A stretch of DNA of 64,000 nt from an uncultured Bacteroidota bacterium (GCA_903824665.1 CAIJXT010000025.1:124001-188000), one strand, 5' to 3'. Positions 26,988-35,819 are shown, counted from the stretch's first letter. Notes: generated by a model not told the origin, from the letters alone. Program-made: numbers and translations.

Positions 26988-27434
26988 ATGAGCAAAAGCG
27001 GGCGTGTGCTAAGGTTTGGGGCAATGGTCTGGGTAATGCTGGCAGCACTGCCCGGGATGGTCACAAAGGGATATGCACAAAAAAACACCCGCAAGCCACC
27101 TGTTATAACACTGGGCAGAATACTACCACCGGAGGTAAAAAACGGGAAACTGATACCCACCCTCACCAGCCGCCAGGAAATACAGAAGAATGCGCTGCTG
27201 CTGGCAGATGCTGTAAACTGCAGGGTGATAGCCTACAAGTTTACGATGATTGCACCGTCAATTCCGTTTTATGGCCCGGTATACGTAACCGGAGGAGAGC
27301 TTACCGACTCGCTGAAGCGCCAGATAAAACTTGTGAATGGACCAAATGTAAAAGTCTACATAGAGGACATAAAAATCAACTACCGTGGCGACACTATGGA
27401 CGCCAACCCGGTAGTACTGATGTACGATAACTAA
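26988..27434 (+). CDS. Small exported GldM C-terminal-like protein (paralogue 2)
   Basis: From ATG 26988 the product has a signal peptide (VLRFGAMVWVMLAALPGMV, cleavage near GYA-Q); in-frame ATGs at 26940 and 26967 are alternatives and the true start is unsettled. The C-terminal 80 residues contain CRVIAYKFTM, FYGPVYVTGGELTDSLKRQI and VKVYIEDIKINYRGD, then NPVV; the VYIEDI...NP(I/V)V pattern is that of the last GldM domain. It is a tandem paralogue of the preceding gene and probably co-transcribed. Function unknown. Confidence 0.62.
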   Translation: MSKSGRVLRFGAMVWVMLAALPGMVTKGYAQKNTRKPPVITLGRILPPEVKNGKLIPTLTSRQEIQKNALLLADAVNCRVIAYKFTMIAPSIPFYGPVYVTGGELTDSLKRQIKLVNGPNVKVYIEDIKINYRGDTMDANPVVLMYDN

Positions 27435-27442
27435 GGGCTGCT

Positions 27443-28297
27443 TTATTGGTCATTGATACCGGTATCGGCAAGCTTCAGCAGTTCCTTCACCCGCACGCCA
27501 CGTTCTGTTTGCTCCAGTGTACAGCACTCGTTTCGGGGGTCGTGCTCGAAAAACAACAGCCATTTGTTGGCCACTGCCTCATTGAGCATCATGCGTTTTT
27601 CGGCAAGAGTATCGAGTGGGCGCATATCGTATGCCATCACCCAGGGCAATGACACATGGGCAGCACTGGGAAACAGGTCGGCACAGAACAACACGGTTGT
27701 GTTGCCACAGGTGATCTGGGGGAGCATCATGGCATCGGTATGGCCATTAACATACCTGATACGGATATCTGGCAGCCATTCGGCACCTTCGGCTGTGTCT
27801 ATAAACCGCAACTGTCCGCTGGCTTCTATGGGCTGTATGTTTTCTTTCAAGAAAGATGCTTTTTCGCGCTCATTGGGGTTTGCCGCTGACGCCCAGTGTG
27901 CTTTGTTGCTCCAGTACACGGCATTGCGGAAGGCAGGCACCAGCTGGTCGCCCTCGCGCTTTATAGACCCTCCGCAATGGTCGAAGTGCAGGTGGGTAAG
28001 AAAAACGTCGGTGATATCGTCGGTGGTAAGTCCCAGATCTGCCAGTCCTTTTTCTATACTGTCGTCGCCATGCGGGTAGAAGTGACTATAAAATTTCTGG
28101 TCTTGCTTAGTGCCCATTCCGTTATCAATCAGTATACGGTAGTTGCCATGCTCTATGAGCAGACAGCGCATAGCCCAGGTGCACATATTGTTGTCATCGG
28201 CAGCGTTTGCTTTGTTCCACATAGACTTCGGAACGACGCCGAACATGGCACCACCATCTAACTTAAAATATCCCGCATTGATTGAATAAAGCTTCAT
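27443..28297 (-). CDS. MBL-fold metallo-hydrolase
   Basis: The 284-residue protein has the metallo-beta-lactamase fold: THLHFDHCGG (101-110) binds two metals, NGHTDAM supplies the next His, FCADLFP the bridging Asp, and FEHDPR lies near the end. The pattern is close to quorum-quenching lactonase-like MBL proteins (AiiA group), but the same architecture serves other esters, so the substrate is open. It converges with the GldM-like pair (8 bp between stops). Confidence 0.9.
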   Translation of the reverse strand: MKLYSINAGYFKLDGGAMFGVVPKSMWNKANAADDNNMCTWAMRCLLIEHGNYRILIDNGMGTKQDQKFYSHFYPHGDDSIEKGLADLGLTTDDITDVFLTHLHFDHCGGSIKREGDQLVPAFRNAVYWSNKAHWASAANPNEREKASFLKENIQPIEASGQLRFIDTAEGAEWLPDIRIRYVNGHTDAMMLPQITCGNTTVLFCADLFPSAAHVSLPWVMAYDMRPLDTLAEKRMMLNEAVANKWLLFFEHDPRNECCTLEQTERGVRVKELLKLADTGINDQ

Positions 28298-28434
28298 CGC
28301 AATTAGTTTAGGACTGTAATATTACACAAGGTACCCCGCCGAAACAAATATTGGCAGTACCACGCCGGCAATTACAACAAAACTGTAAGTATTAATAGTG
28401 CCTGACTTTGAAAGCTACACGCAATTGCTTTCCA

Positions 28435-29763
28435 TTACGCGAGGGTATGTTCGGGCTTACGGATGGCGATGTAAAGCACTACGGCCCCCACCAGAAAAAA
28501 AGCGATGAGTGCTATAATGGCGCTGCGCATATTGAGTATGGTATCAATAAACCCAAACGAAAACATACCGATGACTATGGCCAGCTTTTCTGTAACATCA
28601 TAGAAGCTGAAGAAGGAGGTGGTATCTTGAGTAGGTGGCATGAGCTTGGAGTATGTAGACCGGCTGAGTGACTGAATACCGCCCATAATCAGCCCCACCA
28701 CGCCTGCTACCATGTAGAACTCTGTGGCAGTGTAGGTATAATAGGCACCAACACAAACACCGATCCAGATGAGTACCACGAAAAGCAGTACCTGAAGATT
28801 GCCAAACCGCTCGGAAAGGCGAGCCATTATATAGGCACCTGCTACTGCCACCAACTGAATGATCATTATTGCCCCTATGAGTTGGCCTGTTTCGAGTTTC
28901 AGCTCCTTGCTGCCGAAAATCGTGGCCGCAAGCATCACGGTTTGAACGCCCATGCTGTAGAAAAAGAACGCGCCAAGATAGGTTTTCAGTTTGGGCAGGT
29001 GCCTGATCTGGTCCCAGACTTTGCGCAGCTCCCTGAATCCATTGTACAATACGCTATGCCCGGGTTTGGCTGCCATAGCCACTCCTGCCGGCAAGCGGAG
29101 AAAGGAATATGTGCCAAAACCGGCCCACCACAAACCCACCAACAGGAACGACAGACGTGGTGCAAATGTATCGTCGGTGATGCCAAACAGCTCTGGTTTG
29201 AGTACGAAAAGAAAACATACTAACTGCAGCAGCACGCTGCCTACATAACCATAAGCAAAACCCTGTGCACTTACGCGGTCGCGCTCGGCGGGTGTGGCAA
29301 TCTCTGGCAGGTAGGCATTGTAGAACACCAGGCTGCCGCAGTACCCCAGTGCTGCAATGGCAGCGCAAATAACGCCCAGCTCTACCCTGTGGCTGGTAAA
29401 GAAATACAGACAGCAGCATGAAACGCCCCCCATATAGCAGAAGAGCTGCATAAATCGCTTCTTATTGCCCCGATAGTCGGCAACAGATGAAAGTATAGGT
29501 GACATAAAAGCGATAATGAGGTAGGCAGCGGCAATAGAATAGTCGAACAGGGCGCTGTTTTTGACGGTATGCCCAAAGAATGATACGGTGTCGCTGACCA
29601 CTACCCCATCTTTTTTGATGGTGGTTACCGCATTGTAATAGGCCGGAAAAATAGTGGAGGTAATCACCAGATTGTAAGCTGAGTTTGCCCAGTCGTACAT
29701 AGCCCAGCCGCGCTGCACGCGGCGGGATGACACTATGGCGGTAGCAGGTGTTGCGGCATTCAT
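28435..29763 (-). CDS. MFS transporter, UMF1 type
   Basis: The start at 29763 gives 442 residues with about 12 membrane segments. The N-terminal signature GWAMYDWANSAYNLVI and the long loop after helix 1 are typical of the UMF1/Atg22-like major facilitator family. The other half carries QSLSRSTYSKLMPP, another family hallmark. Substrates of bacterial UMF1 proteins are not settled. It diverges from the thioesterase gene with a 64-bp gap. Confidence 0.9.
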   Translation of the reverse strand: MNAATPATAIVSSRRVQRGWAMYDWANSAYNLVITSTIFPAYYNAVTTIKKDGVVVSDTVSFFGHTVKNSALFDYSIAAAYLIIAFMSPILSSVADYRGNKKRFMQLFCYMGGVSCCCLYFFTSHRVELGVICAAIAALGYCGSLVFYNAYLPEIATPAERDRVSAQGFAYGYVGSVLLQLVCFLFVLKPELFGITDDTFAPRLSFLLVGLWWAGFGTYSFLRLPAGVAMAAKPGHSVLYNGFRELRKVWDQIRHLPKLKTYLGAFFFYSMGVQTVMLAATIFGSKELKLETGQLIGAIMIIQLVAVAGAYIMARLSERFGNLQVLLFVVLIWIGVCVGAYYTYTATEFYMVAGVVGLIMGGIQSLSRSTYSKLMPPTQDTTSFFSFYDVTEKLAIVIGMFSFGFIDTILNMRSAIIALIAFFLVGAVVLYIAIRKPEHTLA

Positions 29764-29827
29764 ACAACTAAAGTAATTGTTTTGTGCATTATTTGGAATT
29801 TGGGTTATGGAATTTGAGATTTGCACC

Positions 29828-30289
29828 ATGGGATATAAAGGAATACCTGCGGGTGGTGTACTCAACCACATCAAAGAGACCTATCTCGGCAAAGTGGTCA
29901 CTGACTCACGGTCGGCCGCCGGCAACTGGCTGGGATTCACGCTGGAGCATATAGAAAAAGGTGCGGCAACGCTGGGTGTGACCGTAAAAAGCGAGATGGC
30001 CAACCCTTACGGTAACATTCACGGAGGCATGATGAGCCTGGTGATAGATGAGGCCATAGGCTGGGCAGTAGTGAGCCTTGACGCCGACCAACACTATACA
30101 TCGCTGACGCTGAATGTAGACTTTTTGTTTGCTATAAAGGAAGGTGAACGGCTGCGTGCTGAATCGAAAGTGCTGCGAGTAGGTAAAAAAATAGTGAATG
30201 TAGAATGTCATGTATATGACCTGAATGGCAAGATACTGGCGCGTGCCAACAGTAACCTGATAGCAACGGGTATGGAATTCAACAGGTAG
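29828..30289 (+). CDS. Hotdog-fold thioesterase (PaaI-like)
   Basis: ATG 29828 gives 153 residues with the PaaI-type hotdog signature NPYGNIHGGMMSLVIDEA (catalytic acid in the central helix) and the downstream VDFLFAIKEGERLRAES strand-turn. It would hydrolyse an acyl-CoA. In-frame ATGs at 29777 and 29807 are less likely since they add unconserved residues. It precedes ribH by 24 bp and may share its transcript. Confidence 0.88.
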   Translation: MGYKGIPAGGVLNHIKETYLGKVVTDSRSAAGNWLGFTLEHIEKGAATLGVTVKSEMANPYGNIHGGMMSLVIDEAIGWAVVSLDADQHYTSLTLNVDFLFAIKEGERLRAESKVLRVGKKIVNVECHVYDLNGKILARANSNLIATGMEFNR

Positions 30290-30313
30290 TAAAGTTCAAA
30301 AAAAATGTAAGCT

Positions 30314-30817
30314 ATGTCGCAACACAACACCGGACTACTCAATGAGGCTATGCTAGCTGATATCAGTACTCCCCGAATAGCCGTAGTATATACAGAGTGG
30401 AATGACCAGATCATCGCAGGGCTGCGTGAAGGATGCAAACATGTGCTGACCCGGTATGGAGCTAGCATACAGGAACATGCGGTGCCCGGCGCCTTTGAGC
30501 TGCCTTTTGCGTGCCGGCGGGTGTGGGAATGCACAGCGGGCTCGTCAATGCAACCAGAAGCCATCATAGCATTTGGGGCGGTGATACGGGGAGGTACGCC
30601 CCATTTTGAATATGTGTGCAATGCGGTTACTGATGGCATATTGCAACTCAATATGACATTGCCGATACCGGTGATCTTTGGTGTGCTTACCCTGGATACC
30701 GAAGCTCAGGCCTACGAACGGCTGGGCGGTCCACACGGGCATAAGGGCGAAGAGGCAGCGCTGACCGCACTGAAGATGATAAAGATGAACCGGGAACTGG
30801 CAACGGGGAAGAAATAG
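30314..30817 (+). CDS. ribH: 6,7-dimethyl-8-ribityllumazine synthase
   Basis: RibH condenses 5-amino-6-ribitylaminouracil with dihydroxybutanone phosphate in riboflavin synthesis. The 167-residue product shows PGAFELP (58-64), AFGAVIRGGTPHFEYV with catalytic His97 (86-101), FGVLT and the C-terminal GHKGEEAALTAL. Family length is normal. No other rib genes are nearby. Confidence 0.96.
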   Translation: MSQHNTGLLNEAMLADISTPRIAVVYTEWNDQIIAGLREGCKHVLTRYGASIQEHAVPGAFELPFACRRVWECTAGSSMQPEAIIAFGAVIRGGTPHFEYVCNAVTDGILQLNMTLPIPVIFGVLTLDTEAQAYERLGGPHGHKGEEAALTALKMIKMNRELATGKK

Positions 30818-30842
30818 CGTAACCAAGGCAAATCAGCGGCCG

Positions 30843-31379
30843 CTACATAGCGAACAGATTGCCCTGAGCTGCCAGGCCAGAATGTTTGCGTTCGTGGGAG
30901 AGCAGCCATTGCTTGCGTTGCAAGCCGCCGCCATAGCCTGTAAGGCTTCCGTTCTCCCCTATTACCCTGTGACAGGGCACTATTATGGCAATACCGTTTT
31001 CGCCATTGGCACCGGCCACAGCACGGATTGCTTTCTCATTGCCCAGAAACACCGATTGTTGTTTGTATGATCTGGTTTCGCCGTAGGGTATCTTTAAAAG
31101 ACCCTCCCATACCTGCTTCTGAAATGGCGTACCCACCAGGTGCAGCGGCAGATTGAACACCATACGACTGCCGGCGAAGTACTCCCCTATCTGCTGCTCC
31201 AGTGTTGCAAAGTGAGGGTGTTCGCCCTCGCCAAATTTGTCGCCAGTCAGTTTTTCAATGCGTGCCATGATACTGTCAATGCTCTTTCGATACTGAAAAT
31301 CAAACAGACAGATACCCTCGTCTGTAGCACCAATGCGCATTGCACCGACCGGTGTATCTATTTGTTTCAGAAAAATCAT
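30843..31379 (-). CDS. ogt: Methylated-DNA--protein-cysteine methyltransferase
   Basis: Ogt removes alkyl groups from O6-alkylguanine by transferring them to its own Cys. The 178-residue product has the active-site motif IVPCHRVIG (133-141, Cys136), the upstream helix-turn-helix with PYGETRSYK and the Arg finger in ANGENG. The C-terminal GYGGGLQRKQWLL is standard. It converges on ribH. Confidence 0.96.
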   Translation of the reverse strand: MIFLKQIDTPVGAMRIGATDEGICLFDFQYRKSIDSIMARIEKLTGDKFGEGEHPHFATLEQQIGEYFAGSRMVFNLPLHLVGTPFQKQVWEGLLKIPYGETRSYKQQSVFLGNEKAIRAVAGANGENGIAIIVPCHRVIGENGSLTGYGGGLQRKQWLLSHERKHSGLAAQGNLFAM

Positions 31380-31421
31380 AGTGGATATACTTCAGGAATG
31401 TGGCAGTTAATTTGAGTATCC

Positions 31422-32108
31422 TTAATTTACAAATTTCCAGATCAGCATAGCCAGAAACGATGCATCGACCTGCTCTATCGGGTGTGGTGTGGCGGGCAAT
31501 ATGCCCAGCTGGCTCGCCGGTAGTGCTTTGTATACAGCCAATGTCTCGTCGAGGGTTACCATTTTGTCACGGTCGCCGAGCAACAGTAAAACCGGTGTAG
31601 TAATTAACGGATAGTCGGCTGTGGTAAGCACATTGGCGGCACCAAGGTCCTGCATCATCTGTGCGGTATTGGACAGCACTGACACCCAGTCTAGTGGTGC
31701 GTGGCGGCGGCGTAACGCATCGGCAAATGCCGGTATTTTTTGTTCAATTTTTTCAGGGTTCAGATTCTGCACTTCGCGTGCAGCGGTAGCCTCGTCCCAG
31801 TGATACTTGGTGGCCAGTGTCACTACCCTTGCTATACGCTCCGGATAGTTTCTGGCAAGGTACATTGCCACATACCCGCCCATACTATAGCCAAACACGG
31901 AAACGCGCTCCAAGCCCTTTTGTTCCATATAGCTTAGTACATCATGAGCAAAAAGCTCCATAGAAAATTTTCCGTTGCCCAGCAACTTGCCACCATGCCC
32001 GGAAAAGCATACGACATGCACCTCATACCGGCCCGAGAGTGCCTCTGCGAGTGGTTGCAATTGGTCTGGTGCACCTATGGCACCATGTAGCAATAAGATT
32101 GGCTCCAT
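31422..32108 (-). CDS. Alpha/beta hydrolase
   Basis: The 228-residue protein has the oxyanion LLLHGA (5-10), the nucleophile elbow GYSMGGY with Ser75, an acid in LLGDRDKMV (about 172-180) and a His in TPHPIEQ (about 204-210), a complete catalytic triad. The small cap region (about 110-150) suggests a carboxylesterase or similar. Substrate unknown. It lies 43 bp upstream of ogt on the same strand. Confidence 0.9.
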   Translation of the reverse strand: MEPILLLHGAIGAPDQLQPLAEALSGRYEVHVVCFSGHGGKLLGNGKFSMELFAHDVLSYMEQKGLERVSVFGYSMGGYVAMYLARNYPERIARVVTLATKYHWDEATAAREVQNLNPEKIEQKIPAFADALRRRHAPLDWVSVLSNTAQMMQDLGAANVLTTADYPLITTPVLLLLGDRDKMVTLDETLAVYKALPASQLGILPATPHPIEQVDASFLAMLIWKFVN

Positions 32109-32165
32109 AGGTGATAAAAATAAGCATCCTTAAGTAGAAATCAGTTCTGTTTTTGTCAGAAATAT

Positions 32166-32173
32166 TATTTTTG
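32166..32173 (+). promoter_or_regulatory. Possible -7 box for tRNA-Pro
   Basis: TATTTTTG fits TAnnTTTG and ends 15 bp before the mature tRNA 5' end, consistent with a short 5' leader. A matching -33 box is not clear. Confidence 0.3.
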
Positions 32174-32188
32174 GTGCCGTAAATTTTT

Positions 32189-32262
32189 CGGGGCGTAGCG
32201 CAGCCCGGTAGCGTGCCTCGTTCGGGACGAAGAGGTCGCTGGTTCGAATCCAGACGCCCCGA
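32189..32262 (+). tRNA. tRNA-Pro, anticodon CGG
   Basis: The 74-base cloverleaf has acceptor CGGGGCG/CGCCCCG with discriminator A, U8-A9, D-stem GCGC/GCGT, anticodon loop TTCGGGA (anticodon CGG at 32223-32225), and T-loop TTCGAAT. C1 and the CGG loop are standard for bacterial tRNA-Pro. Two mispairs are present: C-A in the anticodon stem (CCTCG/CGAAG) and G-A at the base of the T-stem (GCTGG/CCAGA). CCA is not encoded; the next bases are CAT. A dispersed repeat begins at its 3' end. Confidence 0.9.
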
Positions 32263-32340
32263 CATTAAATGAGAGCGAAAGAAAGAGATCGAAGAGCGAT
32301 GTGGCTTTTGCTCATTTGTTGTGTCTATTTTGCAAATCTG
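32263..32340 (+). repeat. GAGCGAAAGAAA repeat, copy 1 (tRNA-Pro 3' flank)
   Basis: Immediately after the tRNA: ATGAGAGCGAAAGAAAGAG, ATCGAAGAGCGATGTGGCTTTTGCT. The same sequence follows CCCCGAC- or CCCGACTT-type ends at three other places (33676, 34579 and 36765). The remaining gap to the next gene (to 32525) shows no gene. Confidence 0.7.
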
Positions 32341-32525
32341 GAGATTTGACGCCACTGCGGCGTAGTCAGAGACGTACGCCGAACTTTTTATAATTTAGGA
32401 ACATTACGCTTATCTCGACTGCGCATCTGGCAATTGAGCAGATATGAATGGTGCAATGATGCCTGGGTACCGGCTTAGCCATAGCCAACCTACACAAGTG
32501 GCCAAAACTGGTTGGGAGGATGCAA

Positions 32526-33254
32526 TTAAAAGCGGTAGCCTAACCCTAGGTTAACCGAAAAAGACTTGATGTTTAATTGTGCTTTTTGTATTTCATATCG
32601 AGAGCCTGTATGACTGCTATAAGTGTAATTCCATTCTTCGGCTTTGTAATTATTGTACATAAAATCAGTGCCAATTACACCATACATATGTCTGGTGAAA
32701 TAACGCCTGTATTGTATCCGTGCTCCAAAGCACAAACCGGATCCCGTGAGGTTGTTAACGTGATTCGCATAATGTCCTCGGTATAGTTCGCCGTTTTTTA
32801 TAAAAGAATAGCCAGGCAATACGCTTATATCAATGCTGCTTTCGTTCCATAAAATGTGCCCTGAAAAGTTTAGTAAAAATGCGTGGGCGGGAGTAGCGAG
32901 GGCAATTAACTTATTATACTGTTTGGTAGTGAAATTTATCCCCGAATATTCTATTCCCAATGAAAATGCAGATGAAAGATAATACGAAATGCCGCCGCGA
33001 TACAGGATACCGGAACCGTCGCCATACAGGACAGAGGAACCGCCTTTTTTGAACGTGCCGGTTATAGGTTCAGAATTAAAATTATACCCCCCAAGTGCAT
33101 ACAATTCAAGGCGTTTAAATTCGCTTTGCACATTGCCGGGCAGTGTGTCTTCATTATTTAGATCAACCTTTTGACCCTGTCGGTAAATAGGAAAGTCATT
33201 CCGGCCAAAACATAATACAGGTAATAATAGAGTAAAGAGTAGAAACGTTTTCAT
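32526..33254 (-). CDS. Outer-membrane beta-barrel-like protein, unknown
   Basis: The 242-residue product has a signal peptide (MKTFLLFTLLLPVLCFG) and alternating hydrophobic strands ending in an aromatic residue (LGLGYRF), as in outer-membrane beta-barrels. The second half has typical strand pairs (ARIQYRRYF, YGVIGTDFMYNNY). No specific family recognised. It is flanked by repeat copies on both sides and is AT-richer than the housekeeping genes. Confidence 0.65.
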   Translation of the reverse strand: MKTFLLFTLLLPVLCFGRNDFPIYRQGQKVDLNNEDTLPGNVQSEFKRLELYALGGYNFNSEPITGTFKKGGSSVLYGDGSGILYRGGISYYLSSAFSLGIEYSGINFTTKQYNKLIALATPAHAFLLNFSGHILWNESSIDISVLPGYSFIKNGELYRGHYANHVNNLTGSGLCFGARIQYRRYFTRHMYGVIGTDFMYNNYKAEEWNYTYSSHTGSRYEIQKAQLNIKSFSVNLGLGYRF

Positions 33255-33520
33255 GTATCAAATATAAGTACAATTTTTATGATTTATATCGAGCCTATAT
33301 AATGGCTAATAACGCATTACGCTCTATTTTTATTATCCATTTTTTACGGATTGCATTACATAAAGTACGATTTAACGTAAATAAAGTAGCTCAAATTATT
33401 TTCCTTCTTTCCAACCTGCATTATTCATAAAAAAAAGAAAAGTCCTTGGTATGTTTAAGATAACTGCTTAAATAGGGAAGTATATAGTTCGGACACAATA
33501 GTGTTCGGTACTTTAAAACA

Positions 33521-33675
33521 GTCCGAAGGTTGTCCAGTCAGGCACTTAAATGTTCTGGCCTGTTTATGTCCATTTGTGACCATTCATTCCCATTTGACCC
33601 CAATAGTTCCCAAAAGTTTCTTTTAAGCAAACAAGTCGCATATAAACTGGTTCAAAAAATATCCAGCCATCCCGA
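33521..33675 (+). repeat. TTGTCCAGTCA...ATCCAGCCATCCCGACTT repeat, copy 1
   Basis: The element starts GTCCGAAGGTTGTCCAGTCA, passes through an AT-rich middle, and ends with ATATAAACTGGTTCAAAA, AAATATCCAGCCATCCCGACTT. The end resembles a degraded T-arm plus acceptor strand of tRNA-Pro (GGTTCGAATCCAGACGCCCCGAC). The bases 33255-33520 before it are AT-rich and show no gene. Confidence 0.6.
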
Positions 33676-33780
33676 CTTAACGAAAGCGAAAGAAACAGAT
33701 CGAAGAGCGATGTGGCTTTTACTCTTTTGCTATCGCAAGCGACGCTTGAAAACATGCAGACCAATCTAAAGGACGCCTGG
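33676..33780 (+). repeat. GAGCGAAAGAAA repeat, copy 2
   Basis: CGAAAGCGAAAGAAACAG, ATCGAAGAGCGATGTGGCTTTT, then a small hairpin CAAGCG-A-CGCTTG, and GCAGACCAA...GACGCCTGGAC. It follows directly on the preceding repeat. The stretch to the tdk stop (33781-33865) shows nothing else. Confidence 0.7.
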
Positions 33781-33865
33781 ACTAGTGGGGGCCACGAATT
33801 TGGCAGCATTTCAAACATCATTTAGAGGCTGTCATTGCTGTACGGCCATGTGTATGCATGCCGGA

Positions 33866-34426
33866 CTATTTGTGGTAGCAGGCGCGGCAGCGGGGTTCGT
33901 AGATGTTTTGCTCGCCGAGGAGGAAGAGCTCTTGCCCTTGCGACTTGCGGTAGGAGAAGGTAGCGAGGTCGCCGCAGCGGGTGCAGATGGCGTGGAGCTT
34001 GGTGACGTATTCGGCTTTGGCCAGTAGGGAGGGCATGGGGCCAAAGGGGCGACCGGTGAAGTCCATATCGAGGCCGGCAATAATGATGCGGACGCCGGCC
34101 AGGGTGAGGCGTTCTGCGACGTCACAGATACTGTCGTCGAAGAACTGGGCCTCGTCTATACCTACTACATCCATCCCGACCGCGAGGGCGGGAATGGCGG
34201 CAGGGCTGGCTACGGGTATACAGGGTATGCGGGAGGCATCGTGTGAGACGATGTGCACGGTATCATACCGGGTATCGGTAGCAGGCTTGAAGATGCCTGC
34301 CTGCTTGCCGGCTATCTGCACGCGCTTGAGCCTGCGGATCAATTCTTCGCTCTTGCCGGAGAACATGCAGCCGCAAATGACCTCCATCCAACCTGTCTTG
34401 TGTGTATGATATGGCTCTAAGAACAT
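33866..34426 (-). CDS. tdk: Thymidine kinase
   Basis: The 186-residue type II thymidine kinase phosphorylates thymidine for salvage. It has the P-loop GCMFSGKSEELI (19-30), the magnesium motif VVGIDEAQFFDD, the lasso FTGRPFGPMPSLLAKAEYV and two zinc cysteine pairs (CTRC, CRAC near the C-terminus). The start MFLEP...GWMEVICG is the usual Bacteroidota form. It is set among repeat copies but the coding sequence is intact and GC-richer than its flanks. Confidence 0.96.
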   Translation of the reverse strand: MFLEPYHTHKTGWMEVICGCMFSGKSEELIRRLKRVQIAGKQAGIFKPATDTRYDTVHIVSHDASRIPCIPVASPAAIPALAVGMDVVGIDEAQFFDDSICDVAERLTLAGVRIIIAGLDMDFTGRPFGPMPSLLAKAEYVTKLHAICTRCGDLATFSYRKSQGQELFLLGEQNIYEPRCRACYHK

Positions 34427-34502
34427 CTTTATAATGGGTGATATGGCTGCAAGATATTACTTCGGGACTGTTTGCGGAAATGCTATTCGGCCGCGGACGA
34501 AC

Positions 34503-34521
34503 GGCCGGTTGCAAACCGGCC
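34503..34521. repeat. Short perfect hairpin GGCCGGTT-GCA-AACCGGCC
   Basis: An 8-bp perfect inverted repeat with a 3-base loop in the 356-bp gap between tdk and the next gene. There is no following T-run, so it is not a classical terminator. The rest of this gap holds repeat copy 3. Confidence 0.5.
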
Positions 34522-34573
34522 TATTTGCGTAGACCCGAGAGCGCTGCGCTAACGCTCGCGCCAGTGGAGTCTC

Positions 34574-34712
34574 CCCGACATAAATGAGAGCGAATGAAAC
34601 AGAACGAAGTGCGATGTCGCTTTCGCTTTTTTGTTATCGCAAGCGAGACGCTTGCAAACATGCAGACCAAGCGAGACGCCTGGACTTGTGGGAGTTTCTC
34701 GGTTCGAATCCA
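34574..34712 (+). repeat. GAGCGAAAGAAA repeat, copy 3, with T-arm-like tail
   Basis: After CCCCGACATAAAT the copy reads GAGAGCGAATGAAACAGAAC, then GAAGTGCGATGTCGCTTT, hairpin CAAGCG-AGA-CGCTTG, and ACATGCAGACCAAGC. It ends in GGTTCGAATCCAG at 34700-34712, identical to the T-arm sequence of the tRNA-Pro at 32240-32253. No cloverleaf forms here. Confidence 0.7.
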
Positions 34713-34782
34713 GTTGTGAATTTTGGTAGTTGTGAAACTAAAGGATAGCACTCCTAACATTCATATGTTGTACATTTAGAAA

Positions 34783-35535
34783 GTGAAATTTCCGCTAACA
34801 ATATTGATATTATTTCTTTCTGTGCATTCATTCAGCCAGAAAAAAAAGAAATTGTTGGTTATAGACACTCTTCTAACCGAAAATATCGATATTAATATCG
34901 ATGTGCGGACTGCTATTGATACCAATTCTCTTCATAATCTGGACTACATGGATTCGTTGACATCGAAGTCATTAGTACTCAGAGGGTATATTGTAGAACG
35001 GTTGCCTATAAAGACCGAAATTTCCAGTCAATATAAGTTGGTGATGCCAATCGTATTGGCCGATTCGACTGCAGTGATAGATTTACCCTTAGATGATTCA
35101 GGAGGCGTATTGACCTTAAAGAGACCTTACTTTGTAAGCTCAGATACCATTAGAATTAATAAACTGAAAGTATTTAATAATTGCTTACCCGACTCAATAA
35201 AATTCACTTTGTCTTGGTACAGAAATTACAATAGGGATACAGGAAAACAACTGAAGCTTTTAAAAGCGAAAACATATACTAATAAAGCTGTGATAAAAAA
35301 ATGCAATCAGGAATTCCCAAACGAAATCAGTGTTGTAGTTAATCATCAAAAGGTGGTACTTCCTCCTATAATTTCATCGAGTAATAATTCGATTAGCTGG
35401 TATCATGGGCATAAGAAAGGCCGTAGACAAGAACGGCTTTATGAAACACGCAGGTCTGCTGGCAAGCCATACACGTACTTTGCCGCGTGCAAACGCACAA
35501 TAAGTTATCATTTGTGTGCCGAATTAGTTTTTTGA
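34783..35535 (+). CDS. Exported protein of unknown function
   Basis: The 250-residue product starts at GTG 34783 with a signal peptide (MKFPLTILILFLSVHSFS-Q) followed by KKKK. The mature part has no recognised domain; the C-terminal region is Arg/Lys-rich (HKKGRRQERLYETRR). AT-rich with codon use unlike the ribH or enolase genes, so it may be acquired. It lies between two repeat copies. Confidence 0.6.
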   Translation: MKFPLTILILFLSVHSFSQKKKKLLVIDTLLTENIDINIDVRTAIDTNSLHNLDYMDSLTSKSLVLRGYIVERLPIKTEISSQYKLVMPIVLADSTAVIDLPLDDSGGVLTLKRPYFVSSDTIRINKLKVFNNCLPDSIKFTLSWYRNYNRDTGKQLKLLKAKTYTNKAVIKKCNQEFPNEISVVVNHQKVVLPPIISSSNNSISWYHGHKKGRRQERLYETRRSAGKPYTYFAACKRTISYHLCAELVF

Positions 35536-35554
35536 GTGAGAATACAAATTTCAG

Positions 35555-35690
35555 TTTGAAAGTTGTCTAGTCAACCACCGGCAAGTATTTGCCAGTTCTT
35601 CCCGATACTTCCCCAATCATCCACAAAAGCGACTGTAGAGCAAGCAAATCCTTTATAAACAAGTTCGACACTTGTCCAGCCGTCCCGACA
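35555..35690 (+). repeat. TTGTCCAGTCA...CCAGCCGTCCCGACA repeat, copy 2
   Basis: Begins TTTGAAAGTTGTCTAGTCAA and ends with TTTATAAACAAGTTCGACAC, TTGTCCAGCCGTCCCGACA, matching copy 1 at both ends. It is not followed by a GAGCGAAAGAAA repeat. It fills most of the gap before the next gene. Confidence 0.55.
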
Positions 35691-35819
35691 AATCCATGAT
35701 TGATACTGTTTTCCACGACAATGCTCGTTTCTCCATGAAATGGGCATTATTTTTTATAGTAATCAAAATAATTTACACTAAGCGCCGTTTATGGTCTAAT
35801 GACCCAAACGAGCACCCGT

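Noticed and set aside
32023-32355. Minus-strand ORF of 110 codons containing an LDSNQRP-type peptide
   Set aside because: It is the antisense translation of tRNA-Pro and its flank; LDSNQRP-like peptides are a well-known false product of tRNA loci.
34690-34730. A second tRNA suggested by GGTTCGAATCCAG
   Set aside because: Only the T-arm is present; no D-arm, anticodon arm or matching acceptor strand can be formed.
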